From: CAVQYV01 sp963718295 [NCBI: uncultured Methylomirabilota bacterium]
GTDB taxonomy: Bacteria; Methylomirabilota; Methylomirabilia; CAVQYV01
DNA length: 64,000 nucleotides
Assembly (NCBI GenBank): GCA_963718295.1
Contig: CAVQYV010000003.1
Coordinates: forward strand, 372,001 to 436,000
Direction: 5' to 3'
The notes beneath the pieces were generated by a model. It was not told the DNA's origin. It saw nothing but the letters and a program-made list of their open reading frames with translations, and did not search any database. A program made the translations under genes and the position numbers. Shown here piece by piece: positions 55,637 through 63,930 of the stretch (position 1 is its first letter; each line of letters opens with the position of its first letter).

Positions 55637-56089
55637 ATGAGGGAATTGACCTTGGTAGAAGTGGAAACCCTGTTGAAGGAGGCAATCGCCTATTCCCAAT
55701 CCATAGGGCGGCCCAGTTCCGTAGCAGTGGTCGATATGGGAGGGAACCTTCGGGGCGCTTTAAGGCCGGAGAGAGGCCGCATCTCAAACATTCTCTTCGC
55801 GGAGAAGAAGGCCTGGACTGCGGTGGCCTTCCAACGGCCCACCGAAATGGTGCGGGAGATCCTGGTACCCGGGGCGATGGCCTATGGCCTTCAGCATACG
55901 GATGAGCGTATCTGCATGGTGGGCGGAGGGTATCCCCTCATGGACGAGCAAGGCGACCTGATCGGTGGGATCGGGGTCAGCGGTGGACTGGTAGAGGAAG
56001 ACGGGGACGCCTGTCTGGTTGGGATGAAGAAGCTGGGATTCAAAACCGATTTTGTCAACCCCCTAGCCCCCAAGAAGGAGGAGAAATAG
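55637..56089 (+). CDS. GlcG/HbpS-family protein
   Basis: The 150-residue protein matches the GlcG/HbpS (DUF336) domain: IGRPSSVAVVDMGGNLRGAL, ILFAEKKAWTAVAF and GGIGVSGGLVEED. Members bind haem or cobalamin-like ligands or sit beside glycolate and dehydratase enzymes; the exact role is unknown. AAGGAGGAG precedes ATG 55637. There is no signal peptide. Confidence 0.88.
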   Translation: MRELTLVEVETLLKEAIAYSQSIGRPSSVAVVDMGGNLRGALRPERGRISNILFAEKKAWTAVAFQRPTEMVREILVPGAMAYGLQHTDERICMVGGGYPLMDEQGDLIGGIGVSGGLVEEDGDACLVGMKKLGFKTDFVNPLAPKKEEK

Positions 56090-56150
56090 AGAGACCGGGT
56101 CAGGGTGCCTCGAACCGTAAGTCATTTCTGATGAGGGAGGAATCGAGTCG

Positions 56151-57056
56151 GTGACGATGAACAGAAGGAAGTTCCTAAAGACCAGCGTAGCAGCGCTGGG
56201 AGCGACAGCCCTGGGTGAGGGAATCCCCTCTCTCTTCGCACAGAAAGCTTCCACCGCCGCGGCCGCGGGATCCGCTCCGGAATACGAGATCTACGCGCTA
56301 AAATATGCCGGGCCTTTCCCGAGGAAACTCGCCATGGTGCTCTGGAACGAGGGATGGGATCAAGATATCGAAGTCAACTATTACATCTGGGCGATCAGGG
56401 GCAAAAACGGGGAGACCATCGTGGTAGACGCAGGCTGTGGAAACACCCTGGCCGCCAAACGAAAACTGAAGAACTTCGTCAATCCGGTAGATGTCTTGGC
56501 TCGAATCGGGGCAGACGCAAGTAACGTGACCCAGGTGATCATTACCCATATGCATTTCGATCACATGGGGGGAATGGAGATGTTCCCGCAGGCATTCCCC
56601 AAGGCTACCTTTTACCTCCAGAAGAAGGAGTATGATTTCTGGGCCAAACATCCCTTCGTGAAGCGACCACCTTTCAACCGCCTGGCAGATGAGCTGGCAA
56701 TCCAGGCCACAGCCGAGCTGGAAGGGACGGATCGTCTGGTTCTGATCTGTGGGGATCAAAAGATCATGCCCGGCATCGAGGTCCTATCCTCTCCAGGACA
56801 CACCATTGGCCTGCAGACCGTAGCGGTCCATACGGCCAAGGGGACGGCGATCGTCGCCTCCGATTGCGTCCATTATCACCGGGCCTTCCGGGAGAACAAC
56901 ACGAGCATCCTCATTACCGATCTGGTCGCGTGGATTGAATCCTACGACAAGCTGAGAGCGAAGGCCTCATCTGTCGACCTGGTATTCCCGGGCCATGATA
57001 TGGCTATGGCGACCGATTATCCCAAAGTAGCGCAGGATGTGACCCGGCTGGTTTAG
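56151..57056 (+). CDS. Tat-exported metallo-beta-lactamase-fold hydrolase
   Basis: The 301-residue protein begins with a twin-arginine signal (NRRKFLKTSVAALGATALG). The MBL fold has the HMHFDHMGG metal motif near residue 130 and later GHTIGLQ and FPGHD. The pattern is closest to the N-acyl-homoserine-lactonase-like branch, but substrates in that branch vary widely. GGGAGG and an 11-base gap support GTG 56151; ATG 56157 is the alternative. It should act folded in the periplasm with bound metals. Confidence 0.85.
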   Translation: MTMNRRKFLKTSVAALGATALGEGIPSLFAQKASTAAAAGSAPEYEIYALKYAGPFPRKLAMVLWNEGWDQDIEVNYYIWAIRGKNGETIVVDAGCGNTLAAKRKLKNFVNPVDVLARIGADASNVTQVIITHMHFDHMGGMEMFPQAFPKATFYLQKKEYDFWAKHPFVKRPPFNRLADELAIQATAELEGTDRLVLICGDQKIMPGIEVLSSPGHTIGLQTVAVHTAKGTAIVASDCVHYHRAFRENNTSILITDLVAWIESYDKLRAKASSVDLVFPGHDMAMATDYPKVAQDVTRLV

Positions 57057-57304
57057 GCGGGACGATCCATTTTCAAGGAGGGCGAAGCCAAATCTCAGTG
57101 CTTCGAAAAGGGGGGTAGGGAGGGGGAGGAAAAGGTGGGCCTGGTTGTGCTCAGCTCAGGCCTACCGGGGCTGGATTCAGCCGACGGCCGATGGCGGAGG
57201 CGGTGCTGAGGAGCTATTCAAGGAAGGTAAATCCGCAATGTAAGCTGACGATGGAGTTGAACTCTGAGTGAGCCTCTATCTGGTCCCTGGCCAGAACAGG
57301 AGGC

Positions 57305-57460
57305 TCATTTCTTTTCTCTCTTGCAGAAGGGCGGATTGTCCTTTTTTGCGTGATGATCCTCGCATTTCTCGCAATCACCATGGCGCTCACATTCTTCGTT
57401 GGGGCATTCACACAGCTTCTCTTCTTCGCTTTTCATGAGTGAAAACCAGCGCTTTCAATG
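57305..57460 (-). CDS. Small cysteine-rich protein, start uncertain
   Basis: The frame ending at TGA 57305-57307 encodes CECPNEECERHGDCEKCEDH followed by a PPFCKREKK end. This pattern (CPN..C..HG.C..C..H....P.C) recurs in small bacterial metal- or cluster-binding proteins. No ATG exists in this frame. TTG 57460 is used here, while the ATG at 57438 lies in another frame and would need a small indel near 57418-57428. The product is about 51 residues or shorter. Confidence 0.5.
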
Positions 57461-57485
57461 GGAGCCAGGCCGGCCCTGAAGATCT

Positions 57486-58706
57486 CTATCCAACACCGGC
57501 CTTCGCCCTCGGGCTGTAGTCGAGCCCCTCAAGCCTGACCGGACGCCGGCCCCAATCCGAGTCGCGGCAATATCGAAACAGATTCTCCATATACTGCTCG
57601 ACCCGCGGAGGATGGATCCCCAGCGGGCCCAGGAGCTCGCCAGCCACGGTGGTGTCGAAGATGGTCCGCGTCGAGAAGTAGGGGCGATAGACCTTCCCAG
57701 TTCGAAGGACCTTGCGCCGCTTCCCCCAGATCACAGCGAGGAGAAGGGGCTTCAATAAGGCCAGAAACAGGACTGGATTCACGAAACAGGGAGGAGCCAC
57801 GCCGAAGTAGTCCGCCGCAGATTTGGCGATCTGCCCCACCGAGGCGGAGCTTTCGGGTCCAGCGCAGAGGTGGACGGTGCAGCCGATCGCGCCCTCCTCG
57901 AATGAAAGATGGGCAATGGCCTCCGCCACGAAATCCACGGGAACCATGTCCACAATGGCATCCGGGAAGCCCGGCACCAGACGCCAACGTTTATTGGCAT
58001 ACACCCTGAGTGGCCAGTACAGGGCCTTGAAGCTCGTGGTCACACCGCTCCGTGAATCCCCCACGATGATGCTCGGGCGCACGATAATCGCGGGAAGTTG
58101 ATCTGCTACGCCTTTGACGAGCTTTTCCGCCTCGAATTTCGAAAGCTCGTAGGCGTTTCTGAATTCCTGTCCTGCCTCTAATTCGTCCTCCCGGACGATC
58201 CCTTCTCTTCTTCCAGCCACAAAGGCGGTACTGACATGGGTGAAGCTTCTTATATCTCCCGCGCGATGCGCCAGTTGAGCCCACTCCATCATATTGCGGG
58301 TGCCGTCCACATTGATGCGCCGCAGCTCCGCGAGAGATGCGTCGAAGTGAACCTTCGCCGCCACATGGATGATCCGGGTGCTTTCCCGGGCATGCCTTTC
58401 ATACGCATCGGCCGAAAGACCCAGCTTCTCCTGGGTGAGATCGGCCGGGGCCACTTCGATGCGTTCCAGGACCTCCTTCCTCTCCTCGGGTGGGAAAGAG
58501 TGGGCCACAAGCGCGGCGACCCGCTTGTCCGCTCCCTGTCCACGCCTGCCTCGCACGGGCAAACAGAAGCGAGCGTCCTTACATCGCCGGTACAGGCAGA
58601 GGAATACCTGCCACCCCAGAAATCCGGTGGCTCCCGTGATCATGATCCGCTCCGCCGCGGCCCGCTCTCTTGACGCTAAGGATTGATCCATCTCGATTTT
58701 TGCCAT
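57486..58706 (-). CDS. NAD-dependent SDR/thioester-reductase-like protein
   Basis: The 406-residue protein has the extended-SDR glycine motif GATGFLGWQ (near residue 25), HVAAKVHFDASL, and the YELSKFEAEK catalytic Tyr-x3-Lys. The closest pattern is the fatty-acyl-CoA reductase or thioester-reductase (NAD-binding 4) family, which reduces acyl thioesters or modifies sugars or lipids. ATG 58706 overlaps the radical SAM stop (TGATG), so the two proteins are made together. A longer frame to 58769 runs into that gene. Confidence 0.82.
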   Translation of the reverse strand: MAKIEMDQSLASRERAAAERIMITGATGFLGWQVFLCLYRRCKDARFCLPVRGRRGQGADKRVAALVAHSFPPEERKEVLERIEVAPADLTQEKLGLSADAYERHARESTRIIHVAAKVHFDASLAELRRINVDGTRNMMEWAQLAHRAGDIRSFTHVSTAFVAGRREGIVREDELEAGQEFRNAYELSKFEAEKLVKGVADQLPAIIVRPSIIVGDSRSGVTTSFKALYWPLRVYANKRWRLVPGFPDAIVDMVPVDFVAEAIAHLSFEEGAIGCTVHLCAGPESSASVGQIAKSAADYFGVAPPCFVNPVLFLALLKPLLLAVIWGKRRKVLRTGKVYRPYFSTRTIFDTTVAGELLGPLGIHPPRVEQYMENLFRYCRDSDWGRRPVRLEGLDYSPRAKAGVG

Positions 58707-59896
58707 CAACTGGCACCTGCGCTCCGTGCTGCGAGCTTCTCCCGAAAATCCCGACTCGACATGCGACAATAGGGGGAATGACTCTCATAAAGGCTGTCAG
58801 AGACCATCGACTTCCATATTGCAGAAAGAGGGTGCAAGCGGACGTTGCCAAAGGAGTAAGGGGTAAAATCACAGGGGGAAACATCCCCGTTCGCCCGCAG
58901 GTGAACCTGGACTACCCCTGCTGGACATCCCTCCGCGATGCATGGGTAGGTCATGCTCATGAACATGGTCTGGTGGATGATCCTGGGGTACTCCCGCTTG
59001 TCGTTGTAGATCCGGCGAAGGTTCCCGATCGCCGTGATCTCCTCCTTGTCCAGTGCACAGTCATGGGCCTCGTGAAGTCGTCCCGTCGGGATGACATCGA
59101 AAATGAACATCTCCAGTACCTTGAGCTCACGACCGAGCTCCATCAGCGCATCGATCTGCCCGGATTCGATCTTCTCCCTCGTGGCGTAGGTCGAGATCCC
59201 GGTCAGGATGCCCGCCTCCTGACACAGCCGGATGCCGTTGATCGCCTTTTGAAAGATGCCTGGACGATTTCGGTTCTGGTCGTGAAGCTCCGCATCGGCA
59301 TAGTCCAGGCTGAAGAAGACCCCAAACAACCCCGCGTCTTTCAGTCCTCTCACGACTTCAGGGGTGAAAAGCTCACCGTTGGTGAACATGGTGCAGACGC
59401 TGCGTTTCTTGTCCACGCTCCTGACCAGATCGCACAATTGGGGATAAAGAAGGGGCTCGCCCCCTGTCAGGACAACGCAGGTGGTACCCAAATCCACCGC
59501 CTGATCAATGGCGCTGCTAAGCTCGGCAAAGCTCAGGGCGCCGTCATTTTGGGTCATTTTTTCGCGATAGTGATGGGCCGAGCAGTGGAGACAGTCACAC
59601 TGGCAATTGTAAGTAATGGCAGCGGTGATCGTATGGGGGATGCGCTTGCCCCATGGATCTTGCCTTCCGCCGGCGGACAGGGCAGCGGGGGTCGCCAGGT
59701 TCTCCGCAATGATTCGCAGCCTGCGCTTGGCTGCTGGCGATCCCAGCGGTGGACTGAGCAAGGAGAAGGCCTTGAGGCCCGGAGCCACCTCGATGAGGGG
59801 CCTGCCCTCGATGAAATAATTCTCCAGCGCCTCTCGATAGCTCTTCATCTTGCTGCGGATCTGGGTGCTTTTCCATCTCTTCAGGACCTGTTTCAT
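58706..59896 (-). CDS. Radical SAM enzyme with C-terminal cysteine-rich domain
   Basis: The 396-residue protein has the CxxxCxxC cluster motif in YNCQCDCLHCSAHHY (near residue 98) and the GGEP motif (VVLTGGEPLL). A SPASM-like C-terminal cysteine set follows (EGCPAGVVQVHLRANGDVSPC, then SPYC). Such enzymes modify peptides, lipids or cofactors by radical chemistry. No precursor peptide gene was seen nearby. It forms a two-gene unit with the SDR gene downstream. Confidence 0.85.
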   Translation of the reverse strand: MKQVLKRWKSTQIRSKMKSYREALENYFIEGRPLIEVAPGLKAFSLLSPPLGSPAAKRRLRIIAENLATPAALSAGGRQDPWGKRIPHTITAAITYNCQCDCLHCSAHHYREKMTQNDGALSFAELSSAIDQAVDLGTTCVVLTGGEPLLYPQLCDLVRSVDKKRSVCTMFTNGELFTPEVVRGLKDAGLFGVFFSLDYADAELHDQNRNRPGIFQKAINGIRLCQEAGILTGISTYATREKIESGQIDALMELGRELKVLEMFIFDVIPTGRLHEAHDCALDKEEITAIGNLRRIYNDKREYPRIIHQTMFMSMTYPCIAEGCPAGVVQVHLRANGDVSPCDFTPYSFGNVRLHPLSAIWKSMVSDSLYESHSPYCRMSSRDFREKLAARSAGAS

Positions 59897-59941
59897 GGCT
59901 TTCTCCTGTCCGCGTACACATGATCAATGGATGGTAAAGAA

Positions 59942-60060
59942 CCCTGTGCTTCCGCACAGGGCACTAAAGACCAAAAGCAAACTTCAAAAACCCTTATGGC
60001 AAGCCGAACCCGTTCCTCCCAGTGCTTCCGCACCGGGTAGCCAGGGTGTCTTTCATGATG
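59942..60060. repeat. REP-like TTCC hairpins, copies B and C
   Basis: CCCTGTGCTTCCGCACAGGG (59942-59961) is a perfect 8-bp stem with a TTCC loop. GTGC-TTCC-GCAC recurs at 60022-60033, followed by AGCCAGGGTGTCTTTCATGA, as in copy A at 11050. Confidence 0.7.
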
Positions 60061-60206
60061 CTGATTCCGGGAGTGATGGAGGGCACTGGCAGGAATGACA
60101 GCGATGGATGGTCACCCGTATTCGTTGAGCGGTCCGCTCATGCTTAAGGCCAAAGAGGACCTCTTGGCCTTGCAGTGAGGAGGGAATCGATTGGAAAGAA
60201 GGGAGG

Positions 60207-60232
60207 CCGCGAGCGGTGCAGACCGCTCGCGG
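60207..60232 (-). terminator. Probable terminator of the selenoperoxiredoxin gene
   Basis: A perfect 11-bp stem (CCGCGAGCGGT / ACCGCTCGCGG) closes a 4-base loop. On the minus strand it is followed by CCTCCCTTCTTTCC. The T-tract is imperfect. Confidence 0.6.
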
Positions 60233-60247
60233 CTACAAATCGACAGG

Positions 60248-60865
60248 TCACGCCTGCAAGGCCTCGTGGACCTTGCCGACCATCTTGGCGCCCGGATTGA
60301 CCAGGGTCTTGTCGCCCTCGTCTTTCCACTTCGAGGGACACACCTCGTTGGCTTTCCGTGCCATATAGACATTCGCCTTAAACTTCCGCATCAGCTCGTC
60401 GATATTGCGGCCGAGGTTGTAGAAGTTGATCTCCATATTCAAGAGGACACCCTCGGGGTTGATCATGAAGGTGCCGCGTAACGCCAAGCCCGTGCCCTCA
60501 TCGTAGACCCCAAACATGCGAGAGATCTTCCCCGTGGGATCGGCCGCCATCGGATATTTAACCTGGGCGAGCTCTTTCTCGCCATTCCGCCAAGCCAGGT
60601 GGACAAACTGGGTATCGGTGCTCACGGTCACGATGTCGCAACCCATCTTGACGAAACGCTCGTGCTGCTCTGCCAGAGCAGCGAACTCGGTGGCTCAGAC
60701 GAAAGTGAAGTCCGCGGGGTAGAAGAAGAGGATCGTCCACCGCTTGTTCTTGGTCTGCTCCTGTAGGCTGACCGAGCCGAAGTCTCCGGTGATCGGGTCA
60801 TAGGTGGTGAGCTGGAAATCCGGGACTTTCTGCCCGAGCTTTAGTCCGCATACCGCTTCTGACAT
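60248..60865 (-). CDS. Selenocysteine-containing peroxiredoxin (AhpC/Prx type)
   Basis: Read through the in-frame TGA at 60695-60697, the gene encodes 205 residues of a typical 2-Cys peroxiredoxin. The TGA is codon 57, in DFTFV-U-ATEF, exactly where the peroxidatic cysteine of DFTFVCPTE lies. Homology continues unbroken after it (FVKMGCDIVTVSTDTQF, RGTFMINPEG), and the resolving cysteine is present (EVCPSKWK). The frame is the same on both sides, and a hairpin at 60664 fits a bacterial SECIS. The enzyme should reduce peroxides with a selenol. AAGGGAGG precedes ATG 60865. The gene stops at a second TGA. Selenocysteine insertion genes are not in the window. Confidence 0.9.
60664..60697 (-). promoter_or_regulatory. 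Bacterial SECIS element with Sec-encoding TGA
   Basis: In the mRNA sense, TGA (60695-60697) is followed by 12 bases, then a perfect 8-bp stem GCTGCTCT/AGAGCAGC with the apical loop GGC (60672-60674). Loop distance (20 bases from the TGA) and a G at the first loop position match published bacterial SECIS rules. Confidence 0.8.
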
Positions 60866-61060
60866 ACTTCCTCCCTTCCTTCTCCCAAGTGAAGCAAAAC
60901 CGCTGCCGGGTATAGTGAAGTTCCCCATCCTCACACGCCTCATCTTTCTAAAGCAAAAGCTTTCAAAAAGCAATTAGAAAAATGGAAGGCCGCTGAAGGT
61001 AAACCGCGGCGTTCTCCATCCTATTCCTCTGTCATCGCCGCAGGATAGGTGCCCAGATTA

Positions 61061-62128
61061 TCAGAAATAGAAATGGATTCCCGCGCCGAGGTACTGGATC
61101 TTGATCTTGTAGAACTGGCCGTCGGGAGAATAGCCATCGTAGTACTGCAGGAGCAGCTGCAGGTTACGTCCCAAGACCTGGACGCTATCGAACTGGATGC
61201 CAGCGCGCACCGAGAAGTCGGCCCGCCAACCGTGCTCCTGGTGATTTTTCACATCCACGCCCCCGACTGGCCTGATGAGACCCTTCCCGAATGCCCAGGG
61301 GCTCCTGAACTCGATTCCAACCTGAGTGGACCAGGGTTTGATGTCCGTATCCTTTTGATTGAATATGAATCCACCCCCGCCATAGAGGCGAAATCCGTGA
61401 ATGAGTTCGTAGGAGAGTCTCAAATCTGTGCCCTCGAGGCTCAAGTCAACCCGGTCGACGCCGCCCCGCAGGAGAAACGCATCGCCCAAATGAGAACTTT
61501 GATGATAAACCCGCGCCATGGCCGAGAATTGCTCCCTGCGGTAGCAGCCGTGCAAAGCCACCCAGTAATCCGCGTTGATGAGATCGTGCGAATCCGCATC
61601 CAGGTCGAAAATCGCGAACACCCCCGCCTGCAGTCCGACCTCTGATTGTCCGGCGAAGGGGCCATGTAACCTGTACAGAGAGAACACCTCCCCTAAGCTG
61701 ATTGCACCCCCAGGCCTCAGGTCCTCGTCGTTTATGTAGTAGTCGTAGGAGGCGGAGAAATGGAGCCAACGTGGATCTGCCAGGAGCGCACTGAAGAGGT
61801 TTCTTTCGGGAAGCCAGCCAACCGGCAATTCCCATTGGCCATTCTGATGTGGAGTTTGATCGGGAGCCTGATCCAACTGTGGTGCAGAGGCACTGCCGGA
61901 GAGAATAGGGACGACCTCCTCTTCTTCGAGTGCGGCATCCTCCTCCGCCTGCGAAGATGTAAGGCCCTGCCCTCCCGGCAAAGAAAGGGGCCTCGAGTGA
62001 GACTCCAGCGCAAGGCCCTGCGCCAGATATCCCTGCAAGCGGAACTCCTCAGGAGATTGCCCTGCTGCCAATGAGGCCAACAGCAACAATGAGGCAAAGG
62101 GAGATAGAGATCCAAATAATATCTTCAT
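61061..62128 (-). CDS. DUF1207-like envelope protein
   Basis: ATG 62128 gives a 355-residue protein with a signal peptide (residues 1-24). A low-complexity linker follows. The main domain (LFSALLADPRWLHFSASYDY, SLGEVFSLYRLHGPFAG) matches DUF1207. Strands with alternating hydrophobic and aromatic residues and the C-terminal Phe (AGIHFYF) suggest an outer-membrane beta-barrel. Function is unknown. It stands alone between the peroxiredoxin and thiM. Confidence 0.75.
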   Translation of the reverse strand: MKILFGSLSPFASLLLLASLAAGQSPEEFRLQGYLAQGLALESHSRPLSLPGGQGLTSSQAEEDAALEEEEVVPILSGSASAPQLDQAPDQTPHQNGQWELPVGWLPERNLFSALLADPRWLHFSASYDYYINDEDLRPGGAISLGEVFSLYRLHGPFAGQSEVGLQAGVFAIFDLDADSHDLINADYWVALHGCYRREQFSAMARVYHQSSHLGDAFLLRGGVDRVDLSLEGTDLRLSYELIHGFRLYGGGGFIFNQKDTDIKPWSTQVGIEFRSPWAFGKGLIRPVGGVDVKNHQEHGWRADFSVRAGIQFDSVQVLGRNLQLLLQYYDGYSPDGQFYKIKIQYLGAGIHFYF

Positions 62129-62479
62129 TCGGTAAGCACCCATCGGAAGATCTTCAAGGTCGATTCGCCTCCTTTGGCCTGAAGAATGCCTTTCCTTTCA
62201 CCCTTTCAGTCAGTTTGGCTCTCACTTCTTGCTACTGAGAGATTCGGAGCAACTTGTGGGAGGGGCTCTCGCACTTTATCGTGGGGGACTATACCATCTA
62301 TCGAGAAAGTCCGCAAATGGCACGCCAGACCCTCGTCCCAGGCGGTCGTAGGGAGGGCTTTGCGGAAAGCCGAAGGAAATGGGATTTCCTAATGCCCTTT
62401 CATTTGACAACCGGGCCGCAGGCAGGGATAATGAGGCAATTCCAGAACCTACTTTGATTGGGGAAGAGGAGACCCAGAA
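62129..62479. other. Divergent intergenic region with the thiM promoter
   Basis: This gap separates the DUF1207-like gene from thiM. It contains the promoter at 62404-62432. I looked for a TPP riboswitch and did not find one. Confidence 0.55.
62404..62432 (+). promoter_or_regulatory. Sigma-70 promoter for thiM
   Basis: TTGACA (62404-62409) and GATAAT (62427-62432) are 17 bases apart, about 50 bases before thiM. The flank CATTTGACAACC matches the PatB promoter at 54284. Confidence 0.7.
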
Positions 62480-63298
62480 ATGAACGGAATCAATCATCAA
62501 ATTGCAGAAGCCTTATCCCGTATTCGGGAGACCAAGCCTCTGGTCCACCACATCACTAACCTGGTGGTGATGAACGACACCGCCAATGTCACCTTGCATG
62601 TAGGGGCGTTACCAGTGATGTCCCGTGCACCGGAGGAAGTGGGGGAGATGGTCCGTATGGCCGGGGCCCTGGTACTCAACCCGGGAACCCTCACCACATT
62701 CGAGATCGAGTCCATGTTCATCGCAGGCCGGGCTGCGAATGAGCTGGGAATTCCCATCGTGCTGGATCCCGTGGGTGCAGGCGCCACTCGGTTCCGGTTG
62801 CAGATGAACGAGCGCCTGCTGGATGAACTTCGGATCTTCATCCTCCGGGGAAATGCGGGCGAGATCGGTGCATTGAGCGGTGTGGGAGGTGAGGTGAAGG
62901 GCGTGGAGAGCATAAAAGGGGTGGATGATCCGGCAGCCGTGGCACGAGCCATGGCTCATCAACGACAGATGGTGATCGCTATCGGCGGCAAGCGGGATAT
63001 CCTCTCCGACGGCAAGCGAATCCTGGGGGTCGACAATGGTCACCCCTGGCTGACCACCATTACCGGAACCGGCTGCATGGCCACCACCATGATCGCAGCC
63101 TTTGCCGCCGTGGAGCGGGATTACCTGATCGCAGCAGCCGGAGGCCTGGCCTGCTTCGGCCTGGCGGCAGAAATGGCCTCCCTAAAGGCCAATGGCCCGG
63201 CCAGCTTCAAGCTCGCGCTCCTGGATCAGATCTACCACCTCAGCCCGGAACAGCTTTCCCAGGGCGCACGGGTAGTGGAATTAGACGCGGAGACCTAA
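62480..63298 (+). CDS. thiM: Hydroxyethylthiazole kinase
   Basis: The 272-residue protein is a full-length ThiM: HHITNLVVMNDTANVTLHVG, VLDPVGAGATRFR, ILRGNAGEIGALSG, and TGTGCMATTMIAAF with the catalytic cysteine. It phosphorylates the thiazole alcohol for thiamine salvage in the cytoplasm. AGAGGAG lies about 8 bases before ATG 62480. No thiE or thiD is adjacent. Confidence 0.93.
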   Translation: MNGINHQIAEALSRIRETKPLVHHITNLVVMNDTANVTLHVGALPVMSRAPEEVGEMVRMAGALVLNPGTLTTFEIESMFIAGRAANELGIPIVLDPVGAGATRFRLQMNERLLDELRIFILRGNAGEIGALSGVGGEVKGVESIKGVDDPAAVARAMAHQRQMVIAIGGKRDILSDGKRILGVDNGHPWLTTITGTGCMATTMIAAFAAVERDYLIAAAGGLACFGLAAEMASLKANGPASFKLALLDQIYHLSPEQLSQGARVVELDAET

Positions 63299-63330
63299 TG
63301 GAAAAGGAGGACGCAGAACACGATGCCCTC

Positions 63331-63930
63331 TCATTCCCATCCCAGGATCTGCAGGAATTCCATGATCAGTCGATAGGTCAGTCCCCACAAAACGGGCTTC
63401 TCCAAAGTCGGGAGGCGAATGGCAGGGGACTTCATCACCTCATCCTGAAAGCGGAACACGGCTGTCATTCGCGACTGGGGTTCGACCAAACAGTCAAGGG
63501 GAACCCAGAAAGCGTCTCTCACTTCTTCGCTGAGGCGGAGCAAGTCAACCTCTTTGACCCCATAGACAAAGCAGGAGACCCGAATGGGCAGGCGGACGCC
63601 GGCGATGTCAGACAGGCGGCCCAGACATCGGGCCTTTCGAAGATGGATACCAGTCTCCTCTTCTGTTTCCCTCTCTGCTGCGGCCTGGGGGCCGGCGTCA
63701 CTCTCCTCTACCTTCCCTCCGGGAAACCCCAGATCCCCCGACCAGGGATCGGAATCGCGGGCTGCCCGCTCCACAAAGAGGATCTCCAGGCCCGAGGCCG
63801 CCTCGCGCAGAAGGAGCGCCACCGAGGCGTGGGTGCGCTGACCCTGGGGGAGAAGGGTCGGCCTGTGAGAGGTCAGACAATGCTGAATGTCATCAAACGT
63901 GGTGACTCTTCGATTCCGGGTATGTTCCAC
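63331..63930 (-). CDS. NUDIX hydrolase, CoA pyrophosphatase-like
   Basis: The 199-residue protein has the complete NUDIX box (GGKVEESDAGPQAAAERETE then EETGI) near residue 71. The preceding SGDLGFPGGKVE and the late LWGLTYRLI are typical of the CoA/NudL pyrophosphatase group, which cleaves CoA and its derivatives. It converges with thiM 32 bases away. No partner gene is visible before the window ends. Confidence 0.88.
   Translation of the reverse strand: MEHTRNRRVTTFDDIQHCLTSHRPTLLPQGQRTHASVALLLREAASGLEILFVERAARDSDPWSGDLGFPGGKVEESDAGPQAAAERETEEETGIHLRKARCLGRLSDIAGVRLPIRVSCFVYGVKEVDLLRLSEEVRDAFWVPLDCLVEPQSRMTAVFRFQDEVMKSPAIRLPTLEKPVLWGLTYRLIMEFLQILGWE

Larger units (their letters stand above)
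59897..60247. other. Intergenic region with REP-like hairpins
   Basis: This 351-base gap holds hairpin copies B and C (59942-59961 and 60022-60033) and the terminator of the peroxiredoxin gene at 60207-60232. No gene was recognised. Confidence 0.6.

Noticed and set aside
57257-57310. GAGCCTC/GAGGCTC inverted repeat as a terminator
   Set aside because: It overlaps the end of the small Cys-rich frame and has no clear T-tract on the relevant strand.
60695-60973. N-terminal peroxiredoxin ORF as a separate truncated gene
   Set aside because: The same frame continues after the TGA with full homology and a SECIS-type hairpin, so a selenoprotein explains it better.
62160-62479. TPP riboswitch before thiM
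   Set aside because: A CTGAGA-like string occurs near 62237, but the rest of the THI element is absent.
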